Shown: positions 19,801-27,754 of the stretch, piece after piece
Layout of the letters: each line of letters begins with the position of its first letter
How positions within the stretch are numbered: the stretch's first letter is position 1
DNA from: Pseudomonas sp. stari2
Lineage (GTDB): Bacteria; Pseudomonadota; Gammaproteobacteria; Pseudomonadales; Pseudomonadaceae
Length of the DNA: 64,000 nucleotides
Direction: 5' to 3'
Assembly: GCF_040760005.1 (NCBI RefSeq)
Contig: NZ_CP099760.1
Coordinates: 3,467,501-3,531,500, forward strand
The notes under the pieces: model-generated
Told to the model about the DNA's origin: nothing
The model's input: the letters and a program-made list of their open reading frames with translations, nothing else
Databases searched by the model: none
Program-made: the position numbers and the translations under genes

Positions 19801-20090
19801 CGCTGGCCGCTGTACTGGAAGCTTGCCGTCTGCGTCTGCGGCCGATCCTGATGACCTCGTTCGCGTTCATCATGGGTGTGGTGCCACTGGTGTTCTCCAG
19901 CGGTGCCGGTGCAGAGATGCGTCATGCCATGGGTGTGGCAGTGTTCTCCGGGATGCTCGGGGTGACCTTCTTCGGTCTGCTGCTGACGCCGGTGTTCTAT
20001 GTACTGATCCGCAACTTCGTGGAACGCGGCGAAGCTCGCAAAGCGGCCAAAGCGCACAACCTTCCAAAGCCGCTGGAGGCGCACCAATGA
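16899..20090 (+). CDS. mexF: RND efflux pump MexF
   Basis: A 1063-residue resistance-nodulation-division transporter, the family-typical length. Twelve transmembrane segments and two large periplasmic loops are evident. The proton-relay Asp pair in helix 4 is present (GIVVDDAIVVVENVERN). N-terminal FFISRPIFAAVLSLLI and the C-terminal repeat half with ILIVEFAKDKQQEG fit the HAE1 group and MexF in particular. It works as the inner-membrane drug/proton antiporter of MexE-MexF-OprN. The stop overlaps the oprN start by four bases (ATGA), so translation is coupled. Confidence 0.95.
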   Translation: MNFSQFFISRPIFAAVLSLLILIAGAISLFQLPISEYPEVVPPTVVVRANFPGANPKVIGETVAAPLEQAITGVENMLYMSSQSTADGKITLTITFALGTDLDNAQVQVQNRVTRTEPKLPEEVTRIGITVDKASPDLTMVVHLTSPDKRYDMLYLSNYAILNIKDELARLGGVGDVQLFGMGDYSLRVWLDPNKTASRNLTATDVVTAIREQNRQVAAGQLGAPPAPNAQSFQLSVNTQGRLVSEEEFENIIIRAGDNGEITRLKDIARVELGSSQYALRSLLNNQPAVAIPIFQRPGSNAIEISNEVRGKMEELKKSFPQGMDYSIVYDPTIFVRGSIEAVVHTLFEALILVVLVVILFLQTWRASIIPLVAVPVSLIGTFAVMHLFGFSLNALSLFGLVLAIGIVVDDAIVVVENVERNIELGLNPFDATKKAMGEVTGPIIATALVLCAVFVPAAFISGLTGQFYKQFALTIAISTVISAFNSLTLSPALAAVLLKGHDAPKDRFSRVLDKIFGGWLFRPFNRFFDRASHGYVGTVRRVIRGSGIALFLYAGLMVLTFFGFSSTPTGFVPGQDKQYLVAFAQLPDAASLDRTEDVIKRMSDLALKQPGVESAVAFPGLSINGFTNSPNAGIVFVTLKPFEERKDPSMSAGAIAGALNGQYAGIQEAYMAIFPPPPVQGLGTIGGFRLQIEDRGNLGYEELYKETMNIIAKSHNVPELANLFTSYTVNVPQVDAAIDREKAKTHGVAVSDIFDTLQIYLGSLYANDFNRFGRTYQVNVQAEQQFRLESDQIGQLKVRNNKGEMIPLATFIKVSDTSGPDRVMHYNGFITAEINGAAAPGYSSGQAEKAIEKLLKDELPNGMTYEWTDLTYQQILSGNTALFVFPLCVLLAFLVLAAQYESWSLPLAVILIVPMTLLSAITGVIISGGDNNIFTQIGLIVLVGLACKNAILIVEFAKDKQQEGLDPLAAVLEACRLRLRPILMTSFAFIMGVVPLVFSSGAGAEMRHAMGVAVFSGMLGVTFFGLLLTPVFYVLIRNFVERGEARKAAKAHNLPKPLEAHQ

Positions 20091-21508
20091 GTCTGAAAGT
20101 CTTCCTGCCAAGCCTGCTGATACTGGCCCTGAGCGCCTGTGCAGTCGGTCCCGACTACAAGACCCCAGCCACGGAGGCGGCCAACATCACGGCCGCCACC
20201 GACGGCGCCGCCGGCCAAAAGAACTTTGACCGTTCGAAGTTTGAAGGCATCTGGTGGCAGCAGTTCGACGATCCGACCCTCAACCAGTTGGTGACTCAAT
20301 CGCTGCAAGGTAACCGTCAACTGCGCGTGGCGTTCGCTCGCTGGAAAGCTGCACGGGCGATCCGCGACGACGTCAGCAATGACGCCATGCCAACCATCAC
20401 CAGCCGCGCCAGCAGCGATCTGGCCAAGGGACAGATTCCCGGCCAGACCACCAAACGGGTCAACAGCGAACGCTATGACCTGGGTCTGGACATGGCCTGG
20501 GAAATCGATCTGTTTGGCCGCATCCAGCGCAATCTGGAAGCCAGCGACGCCGACCAGCAGGCTGCCGAAGCGGATCTGTACCAGCTGCAAGTCACCATGA
20601 TTGCCGAACTGGTGGACGCTTACGGTCAACTGCGCGGTGCACAGCTGCGGGAAAAGATCGCCGTGGCCAACCTGGAGAATCAACAGGAGTCGCGCAAGAT
20701 CACCATCAGCCTGCGTGACGCCGGAGTTGGCGACCAGCTCGATGTCGAACGTGCCGATGCGCGTCTGGCATCGGTCGAAGCCAGCGTGCCGCAATTGCAG
20801 GCCGAACAGGTTCGCCAGAAAAACCGCATCGCTACCCTGTTGGGCGAGCGTCCGGACAAGCTGACCGTCGACCTGAGCCCGAAAGACCTGCCAGCCATCG
20901 CCAAGGCATTGCCGATCGGCAATCCAGGCGAGCTGCTGCAACGTCGCCCGGACATTCTCAGCGCCGAACGCAAACTGGCTTCCGCCACGGCGCGTATTGG
21001 TGTGGCCAAGGCCGACCTGTTTCCTCGGGTCAGCCTCAGCGGTTTCCTCGGCTGGACGGCCGGGCGTGGCTCGCAGATCGGTTCCTCGGCGGCCAACGCC
21101 TGGGCGCTGGGCCCGAGCATCACCTGGGCAGCGTTCGACCTTGGCAGCGTGCGGGCCCGTTTACGCGGTGCCGACGCCGATGCTGAAGGCGCACTGGCGA
21201 CCTACGAGCAACAAGTGCTACTGGCCCTTGAAGAGTCGGAAAACGCTTTCAGTGATTACGGCAAGCGTCAGCAACGGCTGATTTCGCTGATCCGCCAGAG
21301 CGAATCAAGCCGCAAGGCTGCCGATCTCGCTGAAATCCGCTATCGCGAAGGCACCACGGACTTCCTCGTGCTGCTCGACGCCCAGCGTGAACGTTTGAAC
21401 GCCGAAGACAGTCAGGCGCAAGCCGAAGTCGATCTGTATCGCGGCATCGTCGCGATCTACAAGGCCCTCGGTGGCGGCTGGCAGCCAGAAACGGTCGCCA
21501 GCAAGTAA
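20087..21508 (+). CDS. oprN: Outer-membrane efflux lipoprotein OprN
   Basis: A 473-residue TolC-family outer-membrane factor. The signal peptide ends in a lipobox (ALSAC, Cys18) followed by AVGPDYKTP, the usual start of NodT-type lipoproteins. Two OEP repeats with coiled-coil helices follow, with typical NPGELLQRRPDILSAERKL and YREGTTDFLVLLDAQR motifs. It provides the exit duct for MexEF. The ATG at 20087 overlaps the mexF stop. Two consecutive hairpins follow the stop. Confidence 0.94.
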   Translation: MSLKVFLPSLLILALSACAVGPDYKTPATEAANITAATDGAAGQKNFDRSKFEGIWWQQFDDPTLNQLVTQSLQGNRQLRVAFARWKAARAIRDDVSNDAMPTITSRASSDLAKGQIPGQTTKRVNSERYDLGLDMAWEIDLFGRIQRNLEASDADQQAAEADLYQLQVTMIAELVDAYGQLRGAQLREKIAVANLENQQESRKITISLRDAGVGDQLDVERADARLASVEASVPQLQAEQVRQKNRIATLLGERPDKLTVDLSPKDLPAIAKALPIGNPGELLQRRPDILSAERKLASATARIGVAKADLFPRVSLSGFLGWTAGRGSQIGSSAANAWALGPSITWAAFDLGSVRARLRGADADAEGALATYEQQVLLALEESENAFSDYGKRQQRLISLIRQSESSRKAADLAEIRYREGTTDFLVLLDAQRERLNAEDSQAQAEVDLYRGIVAIYKALGGGWQPETVASK

Positions 21509-21528
21509 CAGTTTTTTAAAGAGCTCCT

Positions 21529-21589
21529 TTGGTTGGCCGCAACCAACCAATTTTTTGCCCCGCGTATCATTCGGTCGCGGGGCTTTTTT
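21529..21589. terminator. Double hairpin after oprN, overlapping the 3' end of the HlyD-like gene
   Basis: The first hairpin is TTGGTTG-GCCG-CAACCAA (21529-21546) with six T at 21551-21556. The second is GCCCCGCG/CGCGGGGC (21557-21564 with 21576-21583) followed by six T. The second stem runs into the last codons of the convergent HlyD-like gene (stop at 21567-21569). Confidence 0.88.
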
Positions 21590-22547
21590 GTGCCTGTCTT
21601 TCATGGTTTTCCAGCACCGTGACGGTCGCCGTGGTGCCTGCCCTCAAACGACCCTTGCCAGCGTAATCCGGGTCGATCCCGATTCGCACGGGCACTCGCT
21701 GTGCAAGTTTTACCCAGGTGTAGCTGGGGTTGATGTTGGCCAGCAGTCGGCTGCCCGGGGCGTTCTCCCGGTCAGCAATGGCAAAGGCGATGCTTTGCAC
21801 AGTGCCGCCAAACTTTTCGCCGCTCATCAACTCGATCCGCACGCGGTCGCCCTCCTCGATCCTTGGCAGTTTGGTTTCCTCGAAATAGCCACTGACATAG
21901 AACGAATCGCTGTCCACCAGTGCCAGCAGCGCGCCGCCAGCCACCGCGTAATCCCCCTGACGGGTCAACAGGTTGGTGACATAACCGCTGACCGGCGATT
22001 CGACACGGGTACGTTGCAAGTCCAGCTCGGCCTGGGTCAGTGCTGCGATCGCCAATTGCACGTTGGCTTCCGCCAGGCCCAGATTGGCCTGGTTGCGCAG
22101 CAGATCGGCCTGAGCCACGGCCACTTCGGTGCTGGACTTTTCCCACTCTTCCCCCGAAATCGCAAAGCCCTGCTTGAGCGTACGCCTGCGCCGTTCTTCG
22201 CTCTCGCGTTGCTTGAGCAAGGCCTCGCTGGCGACGATGGCGGCACGGGATTGTCCGAGCGTGGCCCTGGCCACTTCCACAGAACGCTTCGCATGTTCAA
22301 TCGCCAGGCTGTAGCGAGCCGGATCGATCTCCAGCAGCAATTGGCCCTTGTCGACATGCTGGTTGTCCTGCACCGCCAGACTGACGATACGCCCCGAGAC
22401 ATCCGCTGAAAGGGTCACGACATCCGCCCTCACCCGCGCATCTCGTGTCCATGGGGCTCGGGTGTAATGCTCCCAGGCGAACCAGCCGAGCACGATTGCC
22501 AGCAGCACCACTGCCAATGTCGTCAATCGAGTTAGCAACGTCTTCAA
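21567..22547 (-). CDS. HlyD-family efflux adaptor (AaeA/EmrA-like)
   Basis: A 326-residue inner-membrane-anchored membrane fusion protein. One N-terminal transmembrane helix (about 7-24) is followed by a lipoyl half (VTLSADVSGRIVSLAVQDN), a coiled-coil hairpin (about 85-170), the second lipoyl half (TRVESPVSGYVTNLL) and a beta barrel. It pairs with the FUSC protein and DUF1656 protein upstream, as AaeA pairs with AaeB and AaeX in E. coli (aromatic carboxylic acid efflux). The ATG is four bases after the DUF1656 stop. The 3' end forms part of the opposing oprN terminator. Confidence 0.9.
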   Translation of the reverse strand: MKTLLTRLTTLAVVLLAIVLGWFAWEHYTRAPWTRDARVRADVVTLSADVSGRIVSLAVQDNQHVDKGQLLLEIDPARYSLAIEHAKRSVEVARATLGQSRAAIVASEALLKQRESEERRRRTLKQGFAISGEEWEKSSTEVAVAQADLLRNQANLGLAEANVQLAIAALTQAELDLQRTRVESPVSGYVTNLLTRQGDYAVAGGALLALVDSDSFYVSGYFEETKLPRIEEGDRVRIELMSGEKFGGTVQSIAFAIADRENAPGSRLLANINPSYTWVKLAQRVPVRIGIDPDYAGKGRLRAGTTATVTVLENHERQAQKSPATE

Positions 22548-22551
22548 GGCA

Positions 22552-22752
22552 TCAGGCTCCCATCAGCAAAATCAAAGTGGCGCAAACACAGGCGTACAGT
22601 ACGCCTTCGAACAGCGCTTCATGCCAGACCAGACGCAGCACACCGAGGCGGCGCAATACCCAGTCCAGCAATAGAAAGATCGGTATGGCCAGAATCAGGG
22701 CCTGAGCAATGGGCGGCAGGTAGACGCCACCGACCTCGAAATCAATGGGCAA
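22552..22752 (-). CDS. DUF1656 small membrane protein (AaeX-like)
   Basis: A 66-residue protein with two transmembrane segments (PIAQALILAIPIFLLLDWVL and EGVLYACVCATLILLMG), matching the DUF1656/AaeX family in length and in its conserved RLVWHEALFE segment. It always accompanies FUSC and HlyD efflux genes. I chose the TTG at 22752, which has AAGGAG nine bases upstream and gives PIDFEVGGVYLPP as the mature start. It overlaps the FUSC stop by 11 bases, so the two are translationally coupled. Confidence 0.82.
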   Translation of the reverse strand: MPIDFEVGGVYLPPIAQALILAIPIFLLLDWVLRRLGVLRLVWHEALFEGVLYACVCATLILLMGA

Positions 22753-24877
22753 GGGCCGGTACTCCTTCAGGGGCGTTGTGTTGCAGATACTCACCATGAC
22801 GCTCAAGGAACGAGACGACGATCAACAGCGCCACACGCATGCGAAACACTGACCACAGATGCTCGTGCGTGGCGGCATGCAGGTCATCCAGCTGGTCACC
22901 GAGAGCATGCAGCGTCGTCAGCAAGGCTGGAAGGTGCACATCCGGACGGCCAGCGACAAAGCGGCCGGCCTGGCGCAAGGCGGCCATCAATTGCTGGCCG
23001 AAAGTGTCCGTGAGCAAGGCGTTGCCCTGCACCTGTTGTCTGAGCTGGTGGATGGCCACGCCAAGTGCCACACAGGCGAGGCTGATTTCGTAGCGTCGTT
23101 GCATGTCCGGATCATTGGCTGCCGGCAATAGCCCCAACATGGTTGTCAGGCGATCGACCATGCGGCTTTCGAACGCGAACTGCTGTTCGTCGGTAGCGGG
23201 CACTTTCGTCAGTTGATACACCTGCTCCCGCGCTTCGTTGTAGAACCGACGGATTCGCAATACCGGGCGAAACGGAAAAATCCATGCATAGACGATCAGT
23301 GCCAGCATCGCCGCACTGACGTAGGCACCTGCAAACTCGAACCACTGAATAGCGGTGTTCTGCCCGGTGCCGACGTTCTGCGGACCGAGCATCAAAAAAC
23401 TCGACAATCCCAGCCCCATGCCGATGCCCGCCGTGGCCGGGCTGGCCAGCCCAACCGCGATCACATAGAGCAGAGGCGCCAGTAACAGCGCCAGCCATTC
23501 GAAATCGTTGACCGCCGGCACCAGCATGAACTGATACAGCGCCGAAACCACCAGTGCCAGGCCCAATCCCTGGGCGTAACTCTGTGCGGCTATCAAGGGT
23601 CGCGGGAACGTTGCCATCAGTGAACACAGAATTCCCACCAGAATCATCCCGCCACGCGCACCGTCCCATGCCGTTTCGATCCAGATCAGCCCGGCCACCA
23701 GCAATGCACTGAAGGCCCGGATGGCATTCATCGTCGCCAGGGTGAAGTCCAGGTGCAGCGCACTGGACTGGCCGCGAAACATGCAACTGGCCTCCCGCCC
23801 TTCCTGTATCGCCTCGCTCAGTTCGAGTATCTGCTCCAGTTGTTGCAGCAGTCGGGCCTGCTCCCAACGCAGTGCCCATGCCAGCGAACGCAAGGTCGCG
23901 CTCATGTCTTCGGTCAACTGTTCAGCCCTGTAGGCCAGCGCTTCGAATTGTTGCTGCAGGACAACCAATTGGTGCCTCATGTCTTCCGGCAGTGAACGCC
24001 CGTACTGTGCCAGTTGATCGAGAAACGCCAGCTCATCGGCGCGCAAACGCTGGACCTCCAGCGGCAGGTCGCCGTCCCAGCGCTCGGTCAGCAATTGGCG
24101 TTGATGACGCAGGGCCGTCAGTCGCGAAGTCAACAGCATCAGTTGATTGCCCAGCATCAACACCAGATTGTTGGCACTGCGCAGACGCGGGGCATCGAAA
24201 TACAGATGTCGGCGCAGGCCTTCCAGCGCACTGATTTCTCCGAGCAGCTGCATTTGCCGTCGCTGGAAATCGGCTTCGCTCTCTTCGGTGCGAATCACCG
24301 CAGCGGCATGGGTGGCAACCAGTTTGATTACCTGATCGACTTTGGCAAAGTAGTTGCGCGAAACCGCCTCGGGCCGCGCCGTCAGCAGGCTGACAACACA
24401 GACACAGGCCACCGCGAGCAATGTTTCTGTGACCCGGGTAACCGCCAGCAGGAAGGTCCCGTCCTGATCCGGGATCGCCAGCAGTGCCACCACCACGGCG
24501 GTGTAACCACTGAGTACGAACGCCTGGGAACTGGTGTAGCGCAGCAGTGTGCCACCGGCCGTGCACAGGGCCAGCCACAGCGCCAGGGTGGTGATGAACG
24601 GCAATGGCGCCTGAGGGAAAATCGCCATGATCAGCACCGCCACGGCAGCGCCGAGGGTGGTGCCGATGACCTGACCAAAACTGCGGGCCAACGCCATTCC
24701 GGCCAGAGGCTGACTGATGATGACCACCGCCATGATCGACCATTTGGGTTGATCCAGGTCGAACAGGAACGCCAGGTACAGCGTCAGCAGCCCCGCCGCG
24801 ATGGTTCGCAGGGCAAACAACAACATCGCCTGACCAGGAAGGATCACTGTCTTGAAATAATTGAACAGGGCTTGCAT
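22742..24877 (-). CDS. FUSC-family efflux transporter (AaeB-like)
   Basis: A 711-residue inner-membrane protein with two clusters of about six transmembrane helices (about 10-165 and 380-540), separated and followed by helical cytoplasmic domains, the architecture of the fusaric acid resistance/AaeB family. Motifs such as DQPKWSIMAVVIISQP in the first cluster fit. The likely substrates are aromatic acids or similar weak acids, but none can be named. The ATG at 24877 starts the conserved part (MQALFNYFK); an upstream in-frame start would add 31 poor residues. It is the first gene of a three-gene operon and is divergent from the TPR gene. Confidence 0.9.
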   Translation of the reverse strand: MQALFNYFKTVILPGQAMLLFALRTIAAGLLTLYLAFLFDLDQPKWSIMAVVIISQPLAGMALARSFGQVIGTTLGAAVAVLIMAIFPQAPLPFITTLALWLALCTAGGTLLRYTSSQAFVLSGYTAVVVALLAIPDQDGTFLLAVTRVTETLLAVACVCVVSLLTARPEAVSRNYFAKVDQVIKLVATHAAAVIRTEESEADFQRRQMQLLGEISALEGLRRHLYFDAPRLRSANNLVLMLGNQLMLLTSRLTALRHQRQLLTERWDGDLPLEVQRLRADELAFLDQLAQYGRSLPEDMRHQLVVLQQQFEALAYRAEQLTEDMSATLRSLAWALRWEQARLLQQLEQILELSEAIQEGREASCMFRGQSSALHLDFTLATMNAIRAFSALLVAGLIWIETAWDGARGGMILVGILCSLMATFPRPLIAAQSYAQGLGLALVVSALYQFMLVPAVNDFEWLALLLAPLLYVIAVGLASPATAGIGMGLGLSSFLMLGPQNVGTGQNTAIQWFEFAGAYVSAAMLALIVYAWIFPFRPVLRIRRFYNEAREQVYQLTKVPATDEQQFAFESRMVDRLTTMLGLLPAANDPDMQRRYEISLACVALGVAIHQLRQQVQGNALLTDTFGQQLMAALRQAGRFVAGRPDVHLPALLTTLHALGDQLDDLHAATHEHLWSVFRMRVALLIVVSFLERHGEYLQHNAPEGVPALAH

Positions 24878-25022
24878 GAACACGCTCGTCAAAGGAATTT
24901 CACAAAGCGTAGTCACTGCATCGCGAGCCCGACGGTTTCCAGAGCCGACAGATGTTGTAGGGATCTTCATCCTCAGTCGCAGGCCGTATCGGGCAGAGCG
25001 TTTGACTCAAGGCTTCAGCTGA

Positions 25023-25061
25023 CCGAAGCTTGGCCCCTCTGCGTCAATAGAAAAGCTTCGG
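25023..25061 (+). repeat. Inverted repeat in the leader of the TPR gene
   Basis: CCGAAGCTT (25023-25031) and AAGCTTCGG (25053-25061) are perfect 9-bp inverted copies 21 bases apart. They end eight bases before the TPR start codon, where a ribosome site would be expected. Confidence 0.65.
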
Positions 25062-25069
25062 ATACTTGC

Positions 25070-26125
25070 ATGCCTCAGTCCCGCCGCTATTTGCTCATCA
25101 GTCTTGGCCTCGTGCTTGCCCTCCTGGTTGCGTGGCTGTCCCTGCGCAGCACCGCGCCCGTTGTGCCGGAATCAATCAAGCATGGTTTCAGTGAAGCGCT
25201 GGCCGCCGCCCGAGCCGGTCAACCGGGCGCGGCGCGGGTTTTGTACCAACAACTGGGGCGTCCGGACCTGTCGGTCAAGCGGCGTGTCTGGCTGCATGCC
25301 GAACTGCCGAACTACCCGAGCCCGCAAGCGCTGAAACTGGCCGATGCCGATCTGCAGAACGAATCCCCGGATGTACGAATGGCGGCGATCAGGAGCGTGA
25401 CCGGCCTGGTGCCGGGCGGCCAGCGCAGTCTTTTGCTCGGCCCGTTGCTCGACGATGAGGATCAGGACGTTCGATTTACCGCGATCAACGCCCTGCTCGG
25501 TTTGTCCCCCGATCAGTTGGGCCTGTATTTCGCGCCGTTGCAGCAAGGCATCGACGTGTGGGAGCAGGCACTCAAGAGTCAGCCGGAAAGCGCCGCCAAC
25601 TATGTCCAGCTGGCGCGCCTTTATCTGCACAATGCCGAGCTCAAGCAGGCGCAGGAAGCCCTTGAGCAAACCCTGCGCCTGGATCCCGCCAACCTGCCGG
25701 CGTTGGTGATGCAGATCGAAGTGCTCGACCGTCAGGGCCAGAGTGATGCCGCCCGACAATTGCTGGCCCGACAATTGAAGGCTCAGCCGGATTCGGCCTA
25801 TCTGCAACATGCATTGGGTCTGTGGCTGCTGCATCACGATCAACGCGAATTCGCCCTGCTCGGCCTGTCCAAGGCCGTGGAACTGGAACCCGACAACAAG
25901 GAGTATCGCTACGACCTCGCCACCACGCTGCACAGCGCCGAGGAGCTCGAAGCGGCGCAGAAACAGTTACAGGAAATCGTCCAGCGCCACCCGGCCGACC
26001 GCAAGGCGCGGGTACTGCTGATCAATTACTGGAAGGAAAGTGGTCAATTGCAGAACGTGCAGGTTTTGCTGGCCCAACTCGAACAGATGAATCCGGACGA
26101 TCCGTCGTTGCAGCAAGGTCTTTGA
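25070..26125 (+). CDS. Membrane-anchored TPR protein
   Basis: A 351-residue protein with an N-terminal membrane anchor (YLLISLGLVLALLVAWLSL, about 7-25). A helical, HEAT-like region about 40-160 follows (DLQNESPDVRMAAIRSVTG and DDEDQDVRFTAINALLG repeat the same pattern). Several tetratricopeptide repeats then run to the end, with repeats of the YVQLARLYLHNAELKQAQ type. The topology suggests a periplasmic scaffold. The start codon lacks a clear Shine-Dalgarno sequence and follows an inverted repeat. It lies upstream of the KaiC-like gene with a hairpin between them. Function unknown. Confidence 0.8.
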   Translation: MPQSRRYLLISLGLVLALLVAWLSLRSTAPVVPESIKHGFSEALAAARAGQPGAARVLYQQLGRPDLSVKRRVWLHAELPNYPSPQALKLADADLQNESPDVRMAAIRSVTGLVPGGQRSLLLGPLLDDEDQDVRFTAINALLGLSPDQLGLYFAPLQQGIDVWEQALKSQPESAANYVQLARLYLHNAELKQAQEALEQTLRLDPANLPALVMQIEVLDRQGQSDAARQLLARQLKAQPDSAYLQHALGLWLLHHDQREFALLGLSKAVELEPDNKEYRYDLATTLHSAEELEAAQKQLQEIVQRHPADRKARVLLINYWKESGQLQNVQVLLAQLEQMNPDDPSLQQGL

Positions 26126-26186
26126 ACGAGGTCTGACGCCTCCACAAGAAATTCGGAACCGCCGTCTCGGCAAAGGGTCAAGTAAA

Positions 26187-26228
26187 GAGGCAGCCCGCAA
26201 AGGCGTACACCGCCCGCTGCCTCGTTTC
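26187..26228 (+). terminator. Hairpin between the TPR and KaiC-like genes
   Basis: GAGGCAGC (26187-26194) pairs with GCTGCCTC (26216-26223), with a 21-base loop and GTTT after it. It may end the TPR transcript, or lie in the leader of the KaiC-like gene. Confidence 0.5.
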
Positions 26229-26251
26229 CCCTAGTCATGAGAGGGCATTTT

Positions 26252-27754
26252 TTGTCTACATCGAACGAGTTGATCAGCGCAAAAGCCGCCACGGGCATCG
26301 AAGGGCTGGACGACATTCTGGCCGGTGGCTTGTCTCGCAGTCATGTTTTCCTGCTGGAGGGCGAGCCCGGTACCGGTAAAACCACGGTCGCGTTGCATTT
26401 TCTTCTGGCCGGCGCCCGTACCGGCGAACGCTCGTTGTACATCACACTGTCCGAAACCGAGCGCGAACTGCGCCAGGGTGCGGCGTCCCACGGCTGGGAG
26501 CTGAACGAGAACATCGAGATTTTCGAGCTGACGCCACCGGAAAGTCTGCTCAACGCCGAGCATCAACAGAGCCTGCTGTACTCCTCGGATCTGGAGCTGG
26601 GCGAAGCCACCAAACAGATTTTCGAAGTGGTCGAGCGATTCAAACCGACCCGGGTGGTACTCGACAGCCTGTCGGAGATCCGCCTGCTGGCGCAAAGCTC
26701 CCTGCGTTATCGCCGCCAGATCCTGGCGATCAAGCACTACTTTGTGCGATATGACGCGACGGTACTGCTGCTGGATGACCTGACGACAGAGTCCCTCGAC
26801 AAGACCGTGCACAGCGTGGCCCACGGTGTAATCCGCCTGGAAGAACTGACCCCCAACTACGGCGCCGAACGCCGACGCGTGCGGGTGATCAAGTACCGCG
26901 GCCAGAAATATCGTGGCGGTTTTCACGACTTCATCATCATGGGCGATGGCGTACACGTCTTTCCGCGCCTTGTGGCGGCCGAACACCGCGGCGATTACCC
27001 GCGCGTGCAATTGACCAGTGGCATCAACGAAATGGACGCGCTGCTCGGAGGCGGGATCGAAACCGGCTCCAGCACGTTGATACTCGGCCCGGCCGGTACC
27101 GGCAAATCGCTGATATCGATGATCTTTGCTGCCGCTGCGGTCACGCGTGGCGAGAAAGCGGCACTGTTCATTTTCGATGAAGAACTGGGGCTGCTGTTCG
27201 AGCGCATGAGAAACATCGGCATTGACCTAAAGGCTCTGCAAGCCACCGGTAATCTGCTGATCGAGCAGGTCGACGCTGCCGAACTTTCTCCCGGCGAGTT
27301 CTCCCACCGGGTACGCCGCTGCGTCGATGAAGCCGACATCAAGACCGTGGTGATCGACAGCATCAACGGTTATCAGGCCGCGATGCCGGAAGAGAAAGCA
27401 CTGGTCCTGCACATGCACGAACTGCTGCTGTACCTGAACCGCAAAGGCGCCGCGACCTTCATGACCGTCGCCCAGCACGGTCTGGTCGGCGATATGCAGA
27501 CGCCGGTCGACATCACGTACCTGGCCGACACGGTCATTTTGCTACGCTATTTTGAAGCTCTCGGTAAAGTGCGTCGGGCTATTTCGATCATCAAGAAACG
27601 CACCGGCAGCCATGAATCGACGATTCGTGAATACCGGATTTCCGCTCAGGGAATGACCATCGGCGAGCCGCTGGAAGCTTTCCAGGGTGTACTGCGCGGT
27701 GTTCCGACCTACCTCGGCGCGAGCAATCCGCTGCTCAAGGAAGACAACTTGTGA
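26252..27754 (+). CDS. KaiC-like double RecA-fold ATPase
   Basis: A 500-residue protein with two KaiC/RadA-type ATPase domains. Domain 1 has Walker A GEPGTGKTT (37-45) and begins GIEGLDDILAGGL. Domain 2 begins SGINEMDALLGGGI with Walker A GPAGTGKS (279-286), and the Walker B-like TVVIDSINGYQ follows. This matches bacterial KaiC homologues outside cyanobacteria; no kaiA or kaiB is nearby, so a circadian role is not implied. I prefer the TTG at 26252 because GAGAGGG lies six bases before it; the ATG at 26237 is in frame but lacks a ribosome site. The stop overlaps the GTG start of the hybrid kinase, so the two proteins are made together and probably signal together. Confidence 0.88.
   Translation: MSTSNELISAKAATGIEGLDDILAGGLSRSHVFLLEGEPGTGKTTVALHFLLAGARTGERSLYITLSETERELRQGAASHGWELNENIEIFELTPPESLLNAEHQQSLLYSSDLELGEATKQIFEVVERFKPTRVVLDSLSEIRLLAQSSLRYRRQILAIKHYFVRYDATVLLLDDLTTESLDKTVHSVAHGVIRLEELTPNYGAERRRVRVIKYRGQKYRGGFHDFIIMGDGVHVFPRLVAAEHRGDYPRVQLTSGINEMDALLGGGIETGSSTLILGPAGTGKSLISMIFAAAAVTRGEKAALFIFDEELGLLFERMRNIGIDLKALQATGNLLIEQVDAAELSPGEFSHRVRRCVDEADIKTVVIDSINGYQAAMPEEKALVLHMHELLLYLNRKGAATFMTVAQHGLVGDMQTPVDITYLADTVILLRYFEALGKVRRAISIIKKRTGSHESTIREYRISAQGMTIGEPLEAFQGVLRGVPTYLGASNPLLKEDNL

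Noticed and set aside
18060..20111. Very long open frame (683 codons) opposite mexF
   Set aside because: It is a by-product of high G+C codon bias in mexF; the product is rich in His, Gln, Arg and Gly with no domain, and mexF is unmistakable.
24014..25069. N-terminal extension in frame with the TPR gene
   Set aside because: It lies antisense to the FUSC gene and has no protein-like pattern; the TPR protein starts at 25070 with its membrane anchor.
26252..27754. Circadian clock function for the KaiC-like gene
   Set aside because: No kaiA or kaiB is nearby, and KaiC homologues outside cyanobacteria commonly have other stress-related roles.
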